Notes: generated from the sequence alone by a model not told the origin. Positions 26,846-35,796 are shown, counted from the first letter of the stretch. The stretch: DNA of 64,000 nucleotides from an uncultured Eubacteriales bacterium (GCA_934456365.1 CAKSHC010000008.1:26253-90252); one strand, 5' to 3'. Program-made: numbers and translations.

Positions 26846-28048
26846 ATGGCAAAGGCAAAATTCGAAAGATCCAAGCCGCATGTAAATATCGGCACCATTG
26901 GTCACGTTGACCACGGCAAGACCACCCTTACCGCTGCGATCACCAAGGTCCTTTCCTTCAAGGGCCACGCTCAGTTCGAAGCTTACGATATGATCGATAA
27001 GGCTCCCGAAGAGCGCGAGCGCGGCATTACCATCAACACCGCCCACGTGGAGTATGAAACCGACAAGCGTCACTACGCTCACGTCGACTGCCCGGGCCAC
27101 GCCGACTACGTGAAGAACATGATCACCGGCGCTGCTCAGATGGACGGCGCGATCCTTGTGGTTTCCGCTGCCGACGGCCCGATGCCCCAGACCCGCGAGC
27201 ACATCCTGCTTGCCCGTCAGGTTGGCGTGCCCTCCATCGTCGTCTTCATGAACAAGACCGACCAGGTCGACGATCCCGAGCTGCTTGACCTCGTTGAGAT
27301 GGAGATCCGTGACCTCCTCTCCTCCTACGACTTCCCCGGCGACGATATCCCCATCATCCGTGGCTCCGCCCTCAAGGCTCTGGAGTGCACCTCCACCTCG
27401 GTTGACGATCCTGCCTATGCTCCGATCCTTGAGCTGATGGATGCTGTTGATGCGTATATCCCCACCCCGGATCGCAAGGCGGATCAGCCCTTCCTGATGC
27501 CTGTTGAAGACGTGTTCACCATCACCGGCCGCGGCACCGTCGCCACCGGCAGAGTTGAGCGCGGCCAGCTCAAGCCGGGCGATGAAGTGGAAATCGTCGG
27601 CCTGACCGATGAGATCAAGAAGACCGTTGTCACCTCCATGGAAATGTTCCATAAGACCCTCGACTACGTCGAGGCCGGCGACAACGCGGGCTGCCTGCTC
27701 CGCGGTGTGGACCGCAAGGGCATCGAGCGCGGCCAGGTTCTGGCCAAGCCGGGCACCATTAAGCCCCACACCAAGTTTAAGGGTAATGTCTACGTTCTGA
27801 CCAAGGACGAAGGCGGCCGTCATACCCCGTTCTTCGACAACTATCGTCCTCAGTTCTATTTCAGAACAACCGACGTGACCGGCATCATCAAGCTTCCTGA
27901 AGGCGTGTCCATGGCCCAGGGCGGCGATAATGTTGAGCTCGATGTCGAACTCATCAGCCCGATCGCGATCGAAGTTGGCCTCCGCTTCGCTATCCGCGAA
28001 GGCGGCCGTACCGTTGGTTCCGGTGTTGTCACCGCCATCAATGGCTAA
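26846..28048 (+). CDS. tuf: Elongation factor Tu
   Basis: 400 residues. G1 GHVDHGKTTLT, effector loop RGITINTAHVEYET, G3 DCPGHADY, G4 NKTD (usually NKCD; a common clostridial variant), and the domain 2/3 boundary GTVATGRVERG. Preceded by AAAGGGGA. Last gene of the str operon; the S10 operon does not follow, unlike in many Bacillota. Confidence 0.98.
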   Translation: MAKAKFERSKPHVNIGTIGHVDHGKTTLTAAITKVLSFKGHAQFEAYDMIDKAPEERERGITINTAHVEYETDKRHYAHVDCPGHADYVKNMITGAAQMDGAILVVSAADGPMPQTREHILLARQVGVPSIVVFMNKTDQVDDPELLDLVEMEIRDLLSSYDFPGDDIPIIRGSALKALECTSTSVDDPAYAPILELMDAVDAYIPTPDRKADQPFLMPVEDVFTITGRGTVATGRVERGQLKPGDEVEIVGLTDEIKKTVVTSMEMFHKTLDYVEAGDNAGCLLRGVDRKGIERGQVLAKPGTIKPHTKFKGNVYVLTKDEGGRHTPFFDNYRPQFYFRTTDVTGIIKLPEGVSMAQGGDNVELDVELISPIAIEVGLRFAIREGGRTVGSGVVTAING

Positions 28049-28062
28049 TTGACCGAAAAATT

Positions 28063-28088
28063 GGCGGCTGCGGGAAACCGCAGCCGCC
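28063..28088 (+). terminator. Hairpin after tuf
   Basis: A perfect 11-bp GC-rich stem (28063-28073 with 28078-28088, loop GAAA) 15 bases after the tuf stop. There is no U tract, so termination may be partial or the hairpin may protect the 3' end. Confidence 0.6.
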
Positions 28089-28125
28089 ATCATCCTAAAA
28101 TTTCATCGAAATATACATTTTGTAA

Positions 28126-28233
28126 AGTCTTCGGGGCGGGGTGCGATTCCCCACCGGCAGTATAGTCTGCAAGCCTTAGGGCACGATCCGGTGCGATTCC
28201 GGAACCGACGGTATAGTCCGGATGGAAGAAGAT
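28126..28233 (+). promoter_or_regulatory. FMN riboswitch (RFN element)
   Basis: Conserved RFN blocks are present in order: GGGGCGGGGTGCGATTCCCC, ACCGGCAGTATAGTC, GATCCGGTGCGATTCCGG, ACCGACGGTATAGTCC, and GGATGGAAGAAGA, with the closing P1 stem formed by TCTTC and GAAGA. FMN binding is expected to shut down the riboflavin transporter gene that follows. Confidence 0.95.
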
Positions 28234-28235
28234 TT

Positions 28236-28265
28236 CCCGCGGGCTTTTGCCGGCGGATTTTTTTT
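28236..28265 (+). terminator. Expression platform terminator of the FMN riboswitch
   Basis: CCGCGGGC pairs with GCCGGCGG (one mismatch, TTTT loop; 28237-28256) and is followed by eight T. The distal TTTCCCGCG can alternatively face the GGGAAAGG of the ribU ribosome binding site, so either transcriptional or translational control is possible. Confidence 0.75.
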
Positions 28266-28287
28266 CGCCGGGAAAGGAGCCTTTTTT

Positions 28288-28875
28288 ATGAACAAGAAAA
28301 CTGTTTTGCAGAAAACTGTGCTGGCCGGCCTGTTTACCGCTCTTTCCCTCGTTCTGATCGCTCTGATCCGTATTCCCATCATCCCGGCCGCTCCCTGGCT
28401 GGTGCTCGATGGGGGAGATATTCCCGTCCTGTTGGCCGGGTTTCTGCTGGGCCCCTGGTGGGGGCTTGCTGTGAATGTTGCTTCTTCCCTGATTCAGGGA
28501 TTCGCTTTTTCCTCCGACGGGATCGTCGGCGCTGCCATGCATATCCTCTCGACCGGTCTTTTTGTCGTCCTCTCCGGCGCGCTTTATCGTCGGTTCCACA
28601 CCTTTCGCGGCGCCCTGCTGGGGCTTCTGGTGGGGGCTGTCTCCTTTATTGCCGTGATTTTACCGGTCAACGTGTTGATTACTCCGGCCTTCTACGGAAT
28701 GCCGACCCAGGCCGTGGTCGACCTGATCCTCCCGGCGCTCCTGCCCTTCAATGCCATCAAGGCGGGGGCAAACACCGCCCTTGTTCTGCTGCTCTATAAG
28801 CCGATCAGCCGGGCTGTAAAATCCATCCGATGGCTTCAAAAAGGCGTTGACAAAAATCAACCGGATCGTGTATAA
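28288..28875 (+). CDS. ribU: ECF transporter S component, riboflavin (RibU)
   Basis: 195 residues from ATG 28288 (GGAAAGGAGC upstream); six predicted membrane helices in the ECF S-component layout. The N-terminal QKTVLAGLFTALSLVLI is typical of this fold and contacts the shared EcfT subunit. Control by an FMN riboswitch supports riboflavin as substrate. The energising EcfA/EcfT genes are not in the window, as expected for group II ECF systems. The stop codon overlaps the -10 of the metK promoter. Confidence 0.92.
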   Translation: MNKKTVLQKTVLAGLFTALSLVLIALIRIPIIPAAPWLVLDGGDIPVLLAGFLLGPWWGLAVNVASSLIQGFAFSSDGIVGAAMHILSTGLFVVLSGALYRRFHTFRGALLGLLVGAVSFIAVILPVNVLITPAFYGMPTQAVVDLILPALLPFNAIKAGANTALVLLLYKPISRAVKSIRWLQKGVDKNQPDRV

Positions 28876-28876
28876 T
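28847..28876 (+). promoter_or_regulatory. Promoter of the SAM riboswitch-metK unit
   Basis: TTGACA (28847-28852), 18-base spacer, TATAAT (28871-28876). It lies inside the end of ribU; the ribU TAA is part of the -10 hexamer. Confidence 0.85.
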
Positions 28877-28895
28877 ATCTCTATCAATTGAATAT

Positions 28896-28990
28896 TGCTT
28901 ATCAAGAGCGGCGGAGGGACAGGCCCGATGAAGCCCGGCAACCTGCATTTGTAAGGTGCCAAATCCTGCGGAAAATCCGAAAGATGAGTC
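28896..28990 (+). promoter_or_regulatory. SAM-I riboswitch (S-box)
   Basis: S-box core: TTATCAAGAG, GGAGGGAC, GGCCCGATGAAGCCCGGCAA, CCTGC, then AAGGTGCCAAATCCTGC and GATGAG closing P1. S-adenosylmethionine binding should promote the downstream terminator and repress metK. Confidence 0.95.
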
Positions 28991-28995
28991 GTTTG

Positions 28996-29023
28996 AGCGC
29001 GCCCATCCCGGGCGCGCTTTTTT
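28996..29023 (+). terminator. SAM riboswitch terminator
   Basis: AGCGCGCCC pairs with GGGCGCGCT (28996-29004 with 29010-29018), followed by a T tract, just before the metK ribosome binding site. Confidence 0.9.
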
Positions 29024-29045
29024 TGAAAGAAAAGGAGTTTTTTAT

Positions 29046-30215
29046 ATGAGTGAGTATCTGTTTACCTCCGAATCGGTCACGGAGGGCCATCCCGACAAGG
29101 TTTGCGACCGCATTTCCGATTCCATTCTCGACGCCCTGCTTTCCCGGGACGAGACCTCCCGCGTTGCCTGCGAAACGGCCTGCTCCACCGGCCTTGTGCT
29201 GGTGATGGGTGAGATCACCACCCGCGCCTATGTGGATATCCCGCGTATTGTCCGCCAGGCCATCCGCGACGTGGGCTACACCTCGAGCGATAGCGGGTTC
29301 GACGCCGATACCTGCGGGATTCTCACCTCGATTGACGAGCAGTCGCCCGATATTGCGCTGGGAGTGGATCGCTCGCTCGAGGCCAAGGAATCCGGCACGC
29401 TCGACGTCGGCGCCGGCGACCAGGGCATGATGTTTGGCTATGCCTGCAACGAAACCGCCGAAAGAATGCCCATGCCCATCGCCTATGCCCATAAGCTCGC
29501 CCGCCGCCTCGCCGAAGTGCGCAAAAACGGCGCGCTGCCCTTCCTGCGCCCCGATGGGAAAACGCAGGTCACGGTGCGCTATGAGGACGGAAAGCCCATC
29601 GACATCGAAACGATCGTCGTTTCCGCGCAGCATAGCCCCGAGGTTTCCCTCGAAACGATCCGCGAGGCGGTGATCGAGGAAGTGATCCGGAAAACGGTTC
29701 CTGAAGCCCTGCTGCAGAACACCCGCTTCCTCGTCAACCCGACCGGGCGCTTTGTGGTCGGCGGCCCCTGCGGCGATTCCGGGCTGACCGGCCGGAAGAT
29801 CATCGTCGATACCTATGGCGGAATGGGCCGCCACGGCGGCGGCGCCTTCTCCGGGAAGGACGCCACGAAGGTCGACCGCACGGCGGCTTATGCCGCCCGT
29901 TGGGTCGCGAAAAACATCGTCGCCGCCGGCCTTGCCGAGCGCTGCGAGGTTCAGCTGGCCTACGCCATCGGCGTGGCGCATCCTGTATCGATCAATGTCA
30001 ATACGTTTGGAACCGGCGAGGTTCATGAGGATGTCCTTTGCCGGGCGGTGGAGAAGGTGTTCGACCTTCGCCCCGCCGCGCTGATCCGGGATCTCGGCCT
30101 GCGCCGCCCCATCTTCACTCCGCTTTCCGCCTATGGGCACATGGGAAGAGAGGAATTGGGCGTTGCCTGGGAACAGACCGACCGGGTGGAGGCTCTTTTG
30201 TCCGAAATCCGGTAA
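29046..30215 (+). CDS. metK: S-adenosylmethionine synthase
   Basis: 389 residues from ATG 29046 (AAAGGAG at 29031-29037). Signature GAGDQGMMFGYA and the P-loop-like GGGAFSGKD are present, as is the N-terminal TSESVTEGHPDKVCD. Catalyses methionine + ATP to SAM. Negative feedback through the SAM-I riboswitch in its leader is evident from the sequence. Confidence 0.98.
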   Translation: MSEYLFTSESVTEGHPDKVCDRISDSILDALLSRDETSRVACETACSTGLVLVMGEITTRAYVDIPRIVRQAIRDVGYTSSDSGFDADTCGILTSIDEQSPDIALGVDRSLEAKESGTLDVGAGDQGMMFGYACNETAERMPMPIAYAHKLARRLAEVRKNGALPFLRPDGKTQVTVRYEDGKPIDIETIVVSAQHSPEVSLETIREAVIEEVIRKTVPEALLQNTRFLVNPTGRFVVGGPCGDSGLTGRKIIVDTYGGMGRHGGGAFSGKDATKVDRTAAYAARWVAKNIVAAGLAERCEVQLAYAIGVAHPVSINVNTFGTGEVHEDVLCRAVEKVFDLRPAALIRDLGLRRPIFTPLSAYGHMGREELGVAWEQTDRVEALLSEIR

Positions 30216-30257
30216 AAAAATTCGCCTCTCTGCATAGGATGAAGAGAGGTGAATGCA

Positions 30258-30581
30258 ATGGATCGGATTGGAATCGTGTTGTTGGCGCTCTTTGCCGCCG
30301 TCGGCCTGGCAAGTTTGCTGCAGGCCCTCTGGCGCGCGCTGGTGGTGGGGCGTGAGGAAGGCATCCGCGAAATGGAGCTGCGGCTCACCCTTTCGGGGCA
30401 GAGCCCAACCCTCCCGTTCTGCATCCGGGATCTTTCGGAGGCCCTTTGCCGAAAAGGCGATTGCGTCCGCATCACCGTGATCGACGCGGGCCTCGCCCCC
30501 GAATTGGCCGACGACCTGCTTCTGGATTTTCCCACCATACGTTTGGAGAAAAAGTATGAACGAGGAACAAACGATCGTTGA
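30258..30581 (+). CDS. Small membrane-anchored hypothetical protein
   Basis: 107 residues from ATG 30258 (GAGAGGTG upstream); a GTG at 30249 would be inside the RBS. One N-terminal membrane helix (IGIVLLALFAAVGLASLLQALW) is followed by a soluble domain with alternating strands (MELRLTLSG, CVRITVID, TIRLEKKYE). Its 3' end overlaps recD2 by 26 bases, so translation is probably coupled. No function can be assigned. Confidence 0.7.
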   Translation: MDRIGIVLLALFAAVGLASLLQALWRALVVGREEGIREMELRLTLSGQSPTLPFCIRDLSEALCRKGDCVRITVIDAGLAPELADDLLLDFPTIRLEKKYERGTNDR

Positions 30582-32772
30582 AGGATCGGTCGAACATATC
30601 ATCTACCGTAATGCGAGCACGGGCTACGCCGTTTTTGAGCTCCGCACCGAGGACGAGGAGCTGACTCTGGTCGGCTCCTTTCCCGTTCTCAGCCCCGGCG
30701 AGCGCATCCGCGCCACCGGCCGGTTTGTGGACCACCCCACCTATGGCCGCCAGTTTTCAGTGGATCGCTACGAAAAAGAGCGCCCCACCACCCTCGACGC
30801 CATCCGGGCCTATCTCGCCGGGGGAGCGGTGCGCGGCGTCGGCCCCAAGACGGCCGACGCGCTGATCGCCCTTTTCGGCGAGCGCACGCTGGAAATCATC
30901 GAATCCTCCCCCGAGCAGCTGGAGCGCGTGCGCGGGATCACGAGGAAAAAGGCCCTCGCCATTTCGGAAAACTTCCGCGAGCAGTTCGGCATCCGCCGGG
31001 TCATGCTCTTTTTGCAGCAATACGGCATCCACGGCGCCGCCGCGCTCTCGGTGTGGCGCGCCTGGGGCGGCGCGGCGGAGGAGGTGATCCGCCGCAATCC
31101 CTACGCTCTTTGCGAGTGTGTGGACGGGATCCGCTTCTCGGACGCCGACCGGCTGGCCGATCAGCTCGGATTCGATCGGGAAAGCCCCTTCCGCATTTCC
31201 TCCGCCGTGAAATATATCCTGCTTTGTAATGCCTACCAGGCCGGACACACCTTCCTGCCCCATGCCGACCTCGTTTCCATGACCGCGCGCCTGACAGATA
31301 TCGATCTCGATCGAATTGAGGACAGGCTCTCGGAAATGGAAGAGGATGGGCAGCTGGTCGAGCGCCCCGTGGGCAACAAGCAGGCCGTTTACCTGGATCG
31401 CTATTACGAGGCCGAATCGGCCTGCGCGCGCCGCCTGGTCGAGCTCAACCGGCAGGTCCGGGTTTTCACCGAATACAACGAGCGCCTCCTTTCCCGCATC
31501 GAGCAGGAGCTCCACCTTTCCTTCCATGCCCAGCAGATCCGCGCCATCGCGGCGGCCGCCGCCTCGGGGGTGATGGTGCTCACCGGCGGGCCCGGCACCG
31601 GAAAAACAACGGCGCTCAACGGGATCATCGCCCTTTATAAGCATCTCGGGCTGCGCTTTGCGCTGGCCGCGCCCACGGGCCGCGCCGCCAAGCGCATTTC
31701 CGAGGTCACCGGGGAAGAGGCCAAAACCATCCACCGCCTTTTGGAAATGCAGATCGGCGAGGCCGGAAGGCTGACCTGCGGCCGCCATGAAAACAATCCC
31801 CTCGAGGTCGACGCCGTTGTGCTCGACGAATCGTCGATGATCGATATTGATCTGCTGGCCTCTTTTCTGCGCGCCGTGCCGCACGGCTGCCGCCTCGTTT
31901 TCGTGGGCGACGCCGACCAGCTCCCCGCCGTCGGGCCGGGGAATGTCCTCGGGGATCTGATCGCATCGAATGTGGTCGAAACGATTGCGCTCGATCATGT
32001 GTTCCGCCAGGCGGAGGACTCGCTGATTATCCGCAATGCCCATGGCATCCTGCGCGGCGAGCCGCTGATTTTAGCGGGGGAGAAGCGCGATGTGTTTTTC
32101 CTGCCGTCTACCGGGCCGGGCAGCGCCGCGCTCATCACCGACCTTGCTACCCGCCGCCTGCCCAAAACCTACGGCTTCGATCCTCTGACCGATATCCAGG
32201 TCATCGCCCTTTCCAAGGTGGGGGGCTGCGGCACCGGCGAGCTCAACGGCGCTCTGCGCGCCGCCCTCAATCCGCCCGCCCCGGATAAAAAGGAAAGGGG
32301 AGGCCCCGCCGGAATCTTCCGCGAGGGCGATAAGGTCATGCAGATCCGCAACAACTACGATATCACCTACACCCTCCCCTCGGGAGAGCCGGGCGCAGGG
32401 ATCTACAACGGCGATATCGGGGTCATCCTGCAGATCGACCCGGCTGCCGAGTGTATGAAGATCCGGTTCGATGACCGCACCGCCACCTATCCCTTTTCCT
32501 GCCTCGATCAGCTCAGCTTTGCCTATGCCATGACCGTCCATAAAAGCCAGGGCAGCGAATTTCCCTGCGTGGTGTTGTCGGCGGTTGATTCTCCGCGCAA
32601 CCTCCTCTATCGCAATCTGCTCTACACTGCCGTTACCCGCGCCCGCGAGCTTCTGGTGATCGTGGGCGATCCCAAGCGCATCGACGCCATGATTCAGAAC
32701 CGGACCAAAACCCGCCGCTTTTCCGGCCTGAAAACTCTTCTTGCCCAGGCGGATCGGGAGGCGAGCCTGTGA
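30556..32772 (+). CDS. recD2: RecD2-type ATP-dependent DNA helicase
   Basis: 738 residues. N-terminal OB-like and helix-hairpin-helix region (AVRGVGPKTADALIALFG) precedes the superfamily 1B helicase core: Walker A GGPGTGKTT near residue 346, DESSMIDIDLL, GDADQLPAVGPG, and C-terminal motifs FAYAMTVHKSQGSEF and YTAVTRARELL. This is the RecBC-independent 5'-3' helicase of Bacillota, linked to DNA repair. ATG 30556 lies inside the preceding gene, and the end overlaps comF by 4 bases (GTGA). Confidence 0.96.
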   Translation: MNEEQTIVEGSVEHIIYRNASTGYAVFELRTEDEELTLVGSFPVLSPGERIRATGRFVDHPTYGRQFSVDRYEKERPTTLDAIRAYLAGGAVRGVGPKTADALIALFGERTLEIIESSPEQLERVRGITRKKALAISENFREQFGIRRVMLFLQQYGIHGAAALSVWRAWGGAAEEVIRRNPYALCECVDGIRFSDADRLADQLGFDRESPFRISSAVKYILLCNAYQAGHTFLPHADLVSMTARLTDIDLDRIEDRLSEMEEDGQLVERPVGNKQAVYLDRYYEAESACARRLVELNRQVRVFTEYNERLLSRIEQELHLSFHAQQIRAIAAAAASGVMVLTGGPGTGKTTALNGIIALYKHLGLRFALAAPTGRAAKRISEVTGEEAKTIHRLLEMQIGEAGRLTCGRHENNPLEVDAVVLDESSMIDIDLLASFLRAVPHGCRLVFVGDADQLPAVGPGNVLGDLIASNVVETIALDHVFRQAEDSLIIRNAHGILRGEPLILAGEKRDVFFLPSTGPGSAALITDLATRRLPKTYGFDPLTDIQVIALSKVGGCGTGELNGALRAALNPPAPDKKERGGPAGIFREGDKVMQIRNNYDITYTLPSGEPGAGIYNGDIGVILQIDPAAECMKIRFDDRTATYPFSCLDQLSFAYAMTVHKSQGSEFPCVVLSAVDSPRNLLYRNLLYTAVTRARELLVIVGDPKRIDAMIQNRTKTRRFSGLKTLLAQADREASL

Positions 32773-33434
32773 GCCTTGTCCATTTTCTCGAAACCATCTT
32801 CTTTCCCGAACGCTGCCCGCTCTGCGCCCGGCTGGTCGGGGAAGACGAGGGCCTCTGCCCGGAATGCCGCCGGGAACGTCCGGCCTGTAAGAGCTATCTT
32901 CTGCCGCCCAATCCCAACCGGCCGGATCTATTCTGCGTGCGCGCCCCTTACCTCTATTGCGGCTCGCCGCGCCGGGGCGTGATGGCCCTCAAGTTTTTCC
33001 GCCACCGCCCGGCCGCCCGGGTGCTGGCCGAGGCCATCGCCGGGCTGCCACAGGTTTCCGGGCTCAGCCAGGCCGGTTTCGTGACCTCCGTTCCGCTTTC
33101 CCGCGCCCGCCTGCGCCATAGGGGCTATAATCAGAGCGAGCTGATCGCCCGCCAGTTCGCTCTTCTCAAAGGCCTGCCCTATCGCGAAACGCTGCGAAGG
33201 ATCGCCGGCGATTCCAAGCAATCGCTTCAGGCGGGAAAGACGAACCGGGAAAGGAATGTCCGGGCGGCTTTCGAGGCCCTTGAGCCGGTTTCCGGCACGG
33301 TCGTTCTGATCGACGACGTGTATACCACGGGCCAAACCATGCGCGCCTGCGCCCGGGCCCTGCGCCGCGCCGGAGCGCAGCGGGTGATCGGGCTGGCCGC
33401 CTGCAGCGCCCGTTTTCGGAAAAAGAAAGCCTGA
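32769..33434 (+). CDS. comF: ComF family phosphoribosyltransferase-like protein
   Basis: 221 residues starting with GTG at 32769. N-terminal four-cysteine zinc finger (CPLCARLVGEDEGLCPEC) and the PRTase PRPP motif VVLIDDVYTTGQTM with the RGYNQSELIA segment. ComF homologues help pull transforming ssDNA into the cytosol in competent bacteria, but the gene is widespread in non-competent clostridia. Translationally coupled to recD2, a functionally consistent pair in DNA processing. Confidence 0.93.
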   Translation: MSLVHFLETIFFPERCPLCARLVGEDEGLCPECRRERPACKSYLLPPNPNRPDLFCVRAPYLYCGSPRRGVMALKFFRHRPAARVLAEAIAGLPQVSGLSQAGFVTSVPLSRARLRHRGYNQSELIARQFALLKGLPYRETLRRIAGDSKQSLQAGKTNRERNVRAAFEALEPVSGTVVLIDDVYTTGQTMRACARALRRAGAQRVIGLAACSARFRKKKA

Positions 33435-33455
33435 AGAATTCTCTTCAGGCTTTTT
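33426..33455 (+). terminator. Terminator after comF
   Basis: A 12-bp stem (33426-33437 with 33442-33453, loop ATTC) with a T tract; it contains the comF stop codon. It probably also serves the convergent thiamine pyrophosphokinase gene. Confidence 0.85.
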
Positions 33456-33456
33456 C

Positions 33457-34071
33457 TTATAAGATCGACCGCACCACAAGCAGCATCCCGCAGCCTACCG
33501 TCAGCACCGCTTCTTTCTCCACCACCCGGTTGCTGACGCCCAAAGGGAAATCCCCGGTCAGGCAGGCGTTTTGCAGGGGGTATTCCGCGCCGGTCAGCGT
33601 GATCCCCTCGGTGCGGGGGAGCAGCGAGAAAAGGGAGAGGGAGGCGCCTTCCCGAAAGGGGAGGGAGGTTTTTCCCGGCGGAGCCAGAAAGGCTTCGTTG
33701 CGCCCGTCCGCCACCCGGGCCCGCGCGCCGCAGGAGTGGGCGAAGAGCAGGGTCTGCACGGTGGCCACGGTCTGATCCAGCCGTCCGCCCAAGGCCCCCA
33801 GGATCAGAAATTCGCGGTAGCCGCGCGCCAGCCCTTCCTTGAGGGCGGCGATGGTGTCGGTATCGTCCTTGTGGGTAGGGAGGATGCGCCCGTTTCCTTC
33901 GAAGGGAACGGAAAGCGAATCGCAGTCGCCGATGAAGTAGTCCGGCGTGAGGCGGGCCTTTTGCGCCAGCTCCAGCCCGCGGTCGGCCGCCAGCAGAAAA
34001 TCGGCCGGCTCCGGGCGGTAAACCGCGTTCAGATCTCCCTCAAAATAGCCGCTCAGAATCACACAGCGCAT
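33457..34071 (-). CDS. thiN: Thiamine pyrophosphokinase
   Basis: 204 residues from ATG 34071 (GGGAGGC upstream). Conserved motifs: AADRGLELAQKARLTPDYFIGDCDS, the DDTDT stretch in THKDDTDTIAAL, and LGALGGRLDQTVATVQTL. Converts thiamine to TPP using ATP. The -10 TATAAT lies at 34094-34099 on the - strand. Divergent from yerC. Length is normal. Confidence 0.93.
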   Translation of the reverse strand: MRCVILSGYFEGDLNAVYRPEPADFLLAADRGLELAQKARLTPDYFIGDCDSLSVPFEGNGRILPTHKDDTDTIAALKEGLARGYREFLILGALGGRLDQTVATVQTLLFAHSCGARARVADGRNEAFLAPPGKTSLPFREGASLSLFSLLPRTEGITLTGAEYPLQNACLTGDFPLGVSNRVVEKEAVLTVGCGMLLVVRSIL

Positions 34072-34124
34072 GCTCTCGCCTCCCTTTTTCTCTATTATAG
34101 CGCGCCTTTTCCAAAAAGCAAGGT

Positions 34125-34153
34125 TTGACTTTTGCGCAATAAAATGGTAAAGT
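34125..34153 (+). promoter_or_regulatory. Promoter of yerC-methyltransferase
   Basis: TTGACT (34125-34130), 17-base spacer, TAAAGT (34148-34153), 18 bases before the start codon at 34172. Confidence 0.65.
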
Positions 34154-34171
34154 AGTTTTTGGGTGATTGAA

Positions 34172-34459
34172 ATGAACGATAAATGGAAAAACAGCGAAAC
34201 CGAACAGCTCTTCCGCGCCCTGGCTTCCTTGCAGACGCCGGAGGAATGCGAGCGGTTTTTTGACGATCTCTGCACCGTCAACGAGATCAAATCCCTCTCG
34301 CAGCGCCTGGAGATTGCGCGGCTTCTGCGCGAGGGGATCCCCTATACCGAAATCGTGAAGGCCACCGATTCCTCCACCGCCACCATCACAAGAGTCAACC
34401 GCTGCCTCCAGTACGGGAGCGACGGCTATACCCTTGCTCTGGACCGCATCCATGAGTGA
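34172..34459 (+). CDS. yerC: YerC/YecD family TrpR-related DNA-binding protein
   Basis: 95 residues from ATG 34172 (GGGTGA upstream; an in-frame GTG at 34163 is an alternative). A TrpR-type HTH is visible: VNEIKSLSQRLEIARLLREG, then PYTEIVKATDSSTATITRVNRCL. The family is common in Bacillota; targets are not well known. The stop overlaps the next gene by 8 bases. Confidence 0.9.
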   Translation: MNDKWKNSETEQLFRALASLQTPEECERFFDDLCTVNEIKSLSQRLEIARLLREGIPYTEIVKATDSSTATITRVNRCLQYGSDGYTLALDRIHE

Positions 34460-35156
34460 GTATTCCGCTCTCGCCCCCTTTTACGACGGGCTCTTCGATC
34501 CGGCCTACCGCGCCGCCCTCGCCCGGGAATACGGCGCGGCGCTGCGCGCGCTCGGGCTGGAAAAGGGGGAGATTCTGGACTTCGGCTGCGGCACCGGCGA
34601 AATGAGCGCCGCGCTTTTGCGCGCCGGTGCGTCCGTTACCGGGCTCGATCCCGATCCCGCCATGCTCGCCGTGGCAAAGGAGCGCTTCGGCGGCCGGGTT
34701 TCTTTGATCCTGGGTTCGGCGGAAAGCATTCCGCAAAAGCGGTTTGCCGCCGCCGTCAGCTCGCTCGATGTGGTCAATCATATCACAAGCCCCGCCGAGC
34801 TCCAAAAGGCCTTTTTTGCCATCCGCCGGGCCGTCCGGAAGGGCGGCGCGTTTCTTTTCGACGTCAACACCCGCAAAAAATTCGAATCGGTCTACGGGGA
34901 TCAGGCCTATGTGCTCGAAAGTGATAAGGCCTTCTGCGCCTGGCAGAACGACTGGGATCCCAAAACGGAAACCGTCCGCTTTACGATCGATGTTTTTTCC
35001 CGCGAGGGCGAAAGCTATCGCCGCAGGAGGGATTGCTTTTTCGAACGCTGGTACAGCACGGAATTTCTTCAAAAAGCCCTGCGCGAGGCCGGATTTTCGC
35101 GCATTTTCACCCGCTCGCTTGACGACGAAACCCGTCTTCTCTTCCTTGCGCGCTAA
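34452..35156 (+). CDS. Class I SAM-dependent methyltransferase
   Basis: 234 residues from ATG 34452. Motif I ILDFGCGTGEMSAALL near residue 39, motif II acidic residue in GLDPDPAMLAVA, and post-I region SSLDVVNHI. Resembles the small-molecule methyltransferases found next to yerC in clostridia. Substrate is not visible. Overlaps yerC, so co-transcribed; ends before a strong terminator. Confidence 0.85.
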   Translation: MSEYSALAPFYDGLFDPAYRAALAREYGAALRALGLEKGEILDFGCGTGEMSAALLRAGASVTGLDPDPAMLAVAKERFGGRVSLILGSAESIPQKRFAAAVSSLDVVNHITSPAELQKAFFAIRRAVRKGGAFLFDVNTRKKFESVYGDQAYVLESDKAFCAWQNDWDPKTETVRFTIDVFSREGESYRRRRDCFFERWYSTEFLQKALREAGFSRIFTRSLDDETRLLFLAR

Positions 35157-35168
35157 AGGCAGAACAGC

Positions 35169-35202
35169 GGCCGGCGCCCCCTTTCGGGGCGCCGGCCTTT
35201 TT
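35169..35202 (+). terminator. Terminator after the methyltransferase gene
   Basis: A perfect 12-bp GC stem (35169-35180 with 35186-35197, loop CTTTC) followed by TTTTT. Confidence 0.92.
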
Positions 35203-35221
35203 GCGTCAATCGAAGAAGTCA

Positions 35222-35768
35222 TTACCAGGCGAAATCTTTCAGAAAACCGTCCACATCCGCGCTGAGCATTTCCCCGTGCAGGGCCCCCTGCGCGTCCAGC
35301 GTTATAATAGACGCCCTTCCCCTCGCGCCGGCCGTCGACCCATTCGCCCTCGTAGCTTTCGCCGTCGGCGCAAACGAGCCGGCCGAAGCCGTTTCGCTGA
35401 TCGTTATAAAACTCGCCGGAAAACCGCCACTGCCCCGGCATTTCCTCCTCGCCGCGGCCATGGCGCTTGCCCATGTGCCAGTCGCCGTCGTAGGTGAAGT
35501 GATCCTCCGCGCGGGTGAATTTGCCCTTGCCGTGGCGGTAGCCGTTTTGCATAGAGCCGCTGTAGAGATTGCCACTTTTGTATTGGTGCTTTTTGAAATA
35601 TCCCGTAAAGGAATAGTGGATCGTCGGCGATTCTGCACGCGGCTGGGGCTGCTGCGCCTGTCTTTTCTTCTTTTCCTCATCCATCTTCCGGGCGTTTGCC
35701 GCCTCCATCGCATTTCTGCAGGAGGTGCACAGGCCGGTGTCCCACGGCATGTAGTTCCCGCATTTCAT
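35222..35768 (-). pseudogene. MORN-repeat protein gene with a frameshift
   Basis: From ATG 35768 the frame encodes a degenerate zinc-ribbon start (KCGNYMPWDTGLCTSC), a Gln/Lys-rich linker and four MORN-like repeats (for example YSGSMQNGYRHGKGKF, YDGDWHMGKRHGRG, FSGEFYNDQRNGFG, YEGEWVDGRREGKG). After GVYY near 35310 the frame runs through the terminator into the antisense of the methyltransferase gene. Shifting one base gives a natural ending, LDAQGALHGEMLSADVDGF and TAA at 35222. The start is 28 bases after the kinase stop with no clear RBS, so it probably belongs to the two-component operon. Either a broken gene or a one-base sequence error. Confidence 0.65.
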
Positions 35769-35796
35769 ACCGGTTTGATCGGTTTGGGATCGCCCG

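Noticed and set aside
28102..28287. Alternative start of ribU at 28222 inside the riboswitch
   Set aside because: This would place the FMN aptamer inside the coding region; ATG 28288 has a strong RBS and matches the family start.
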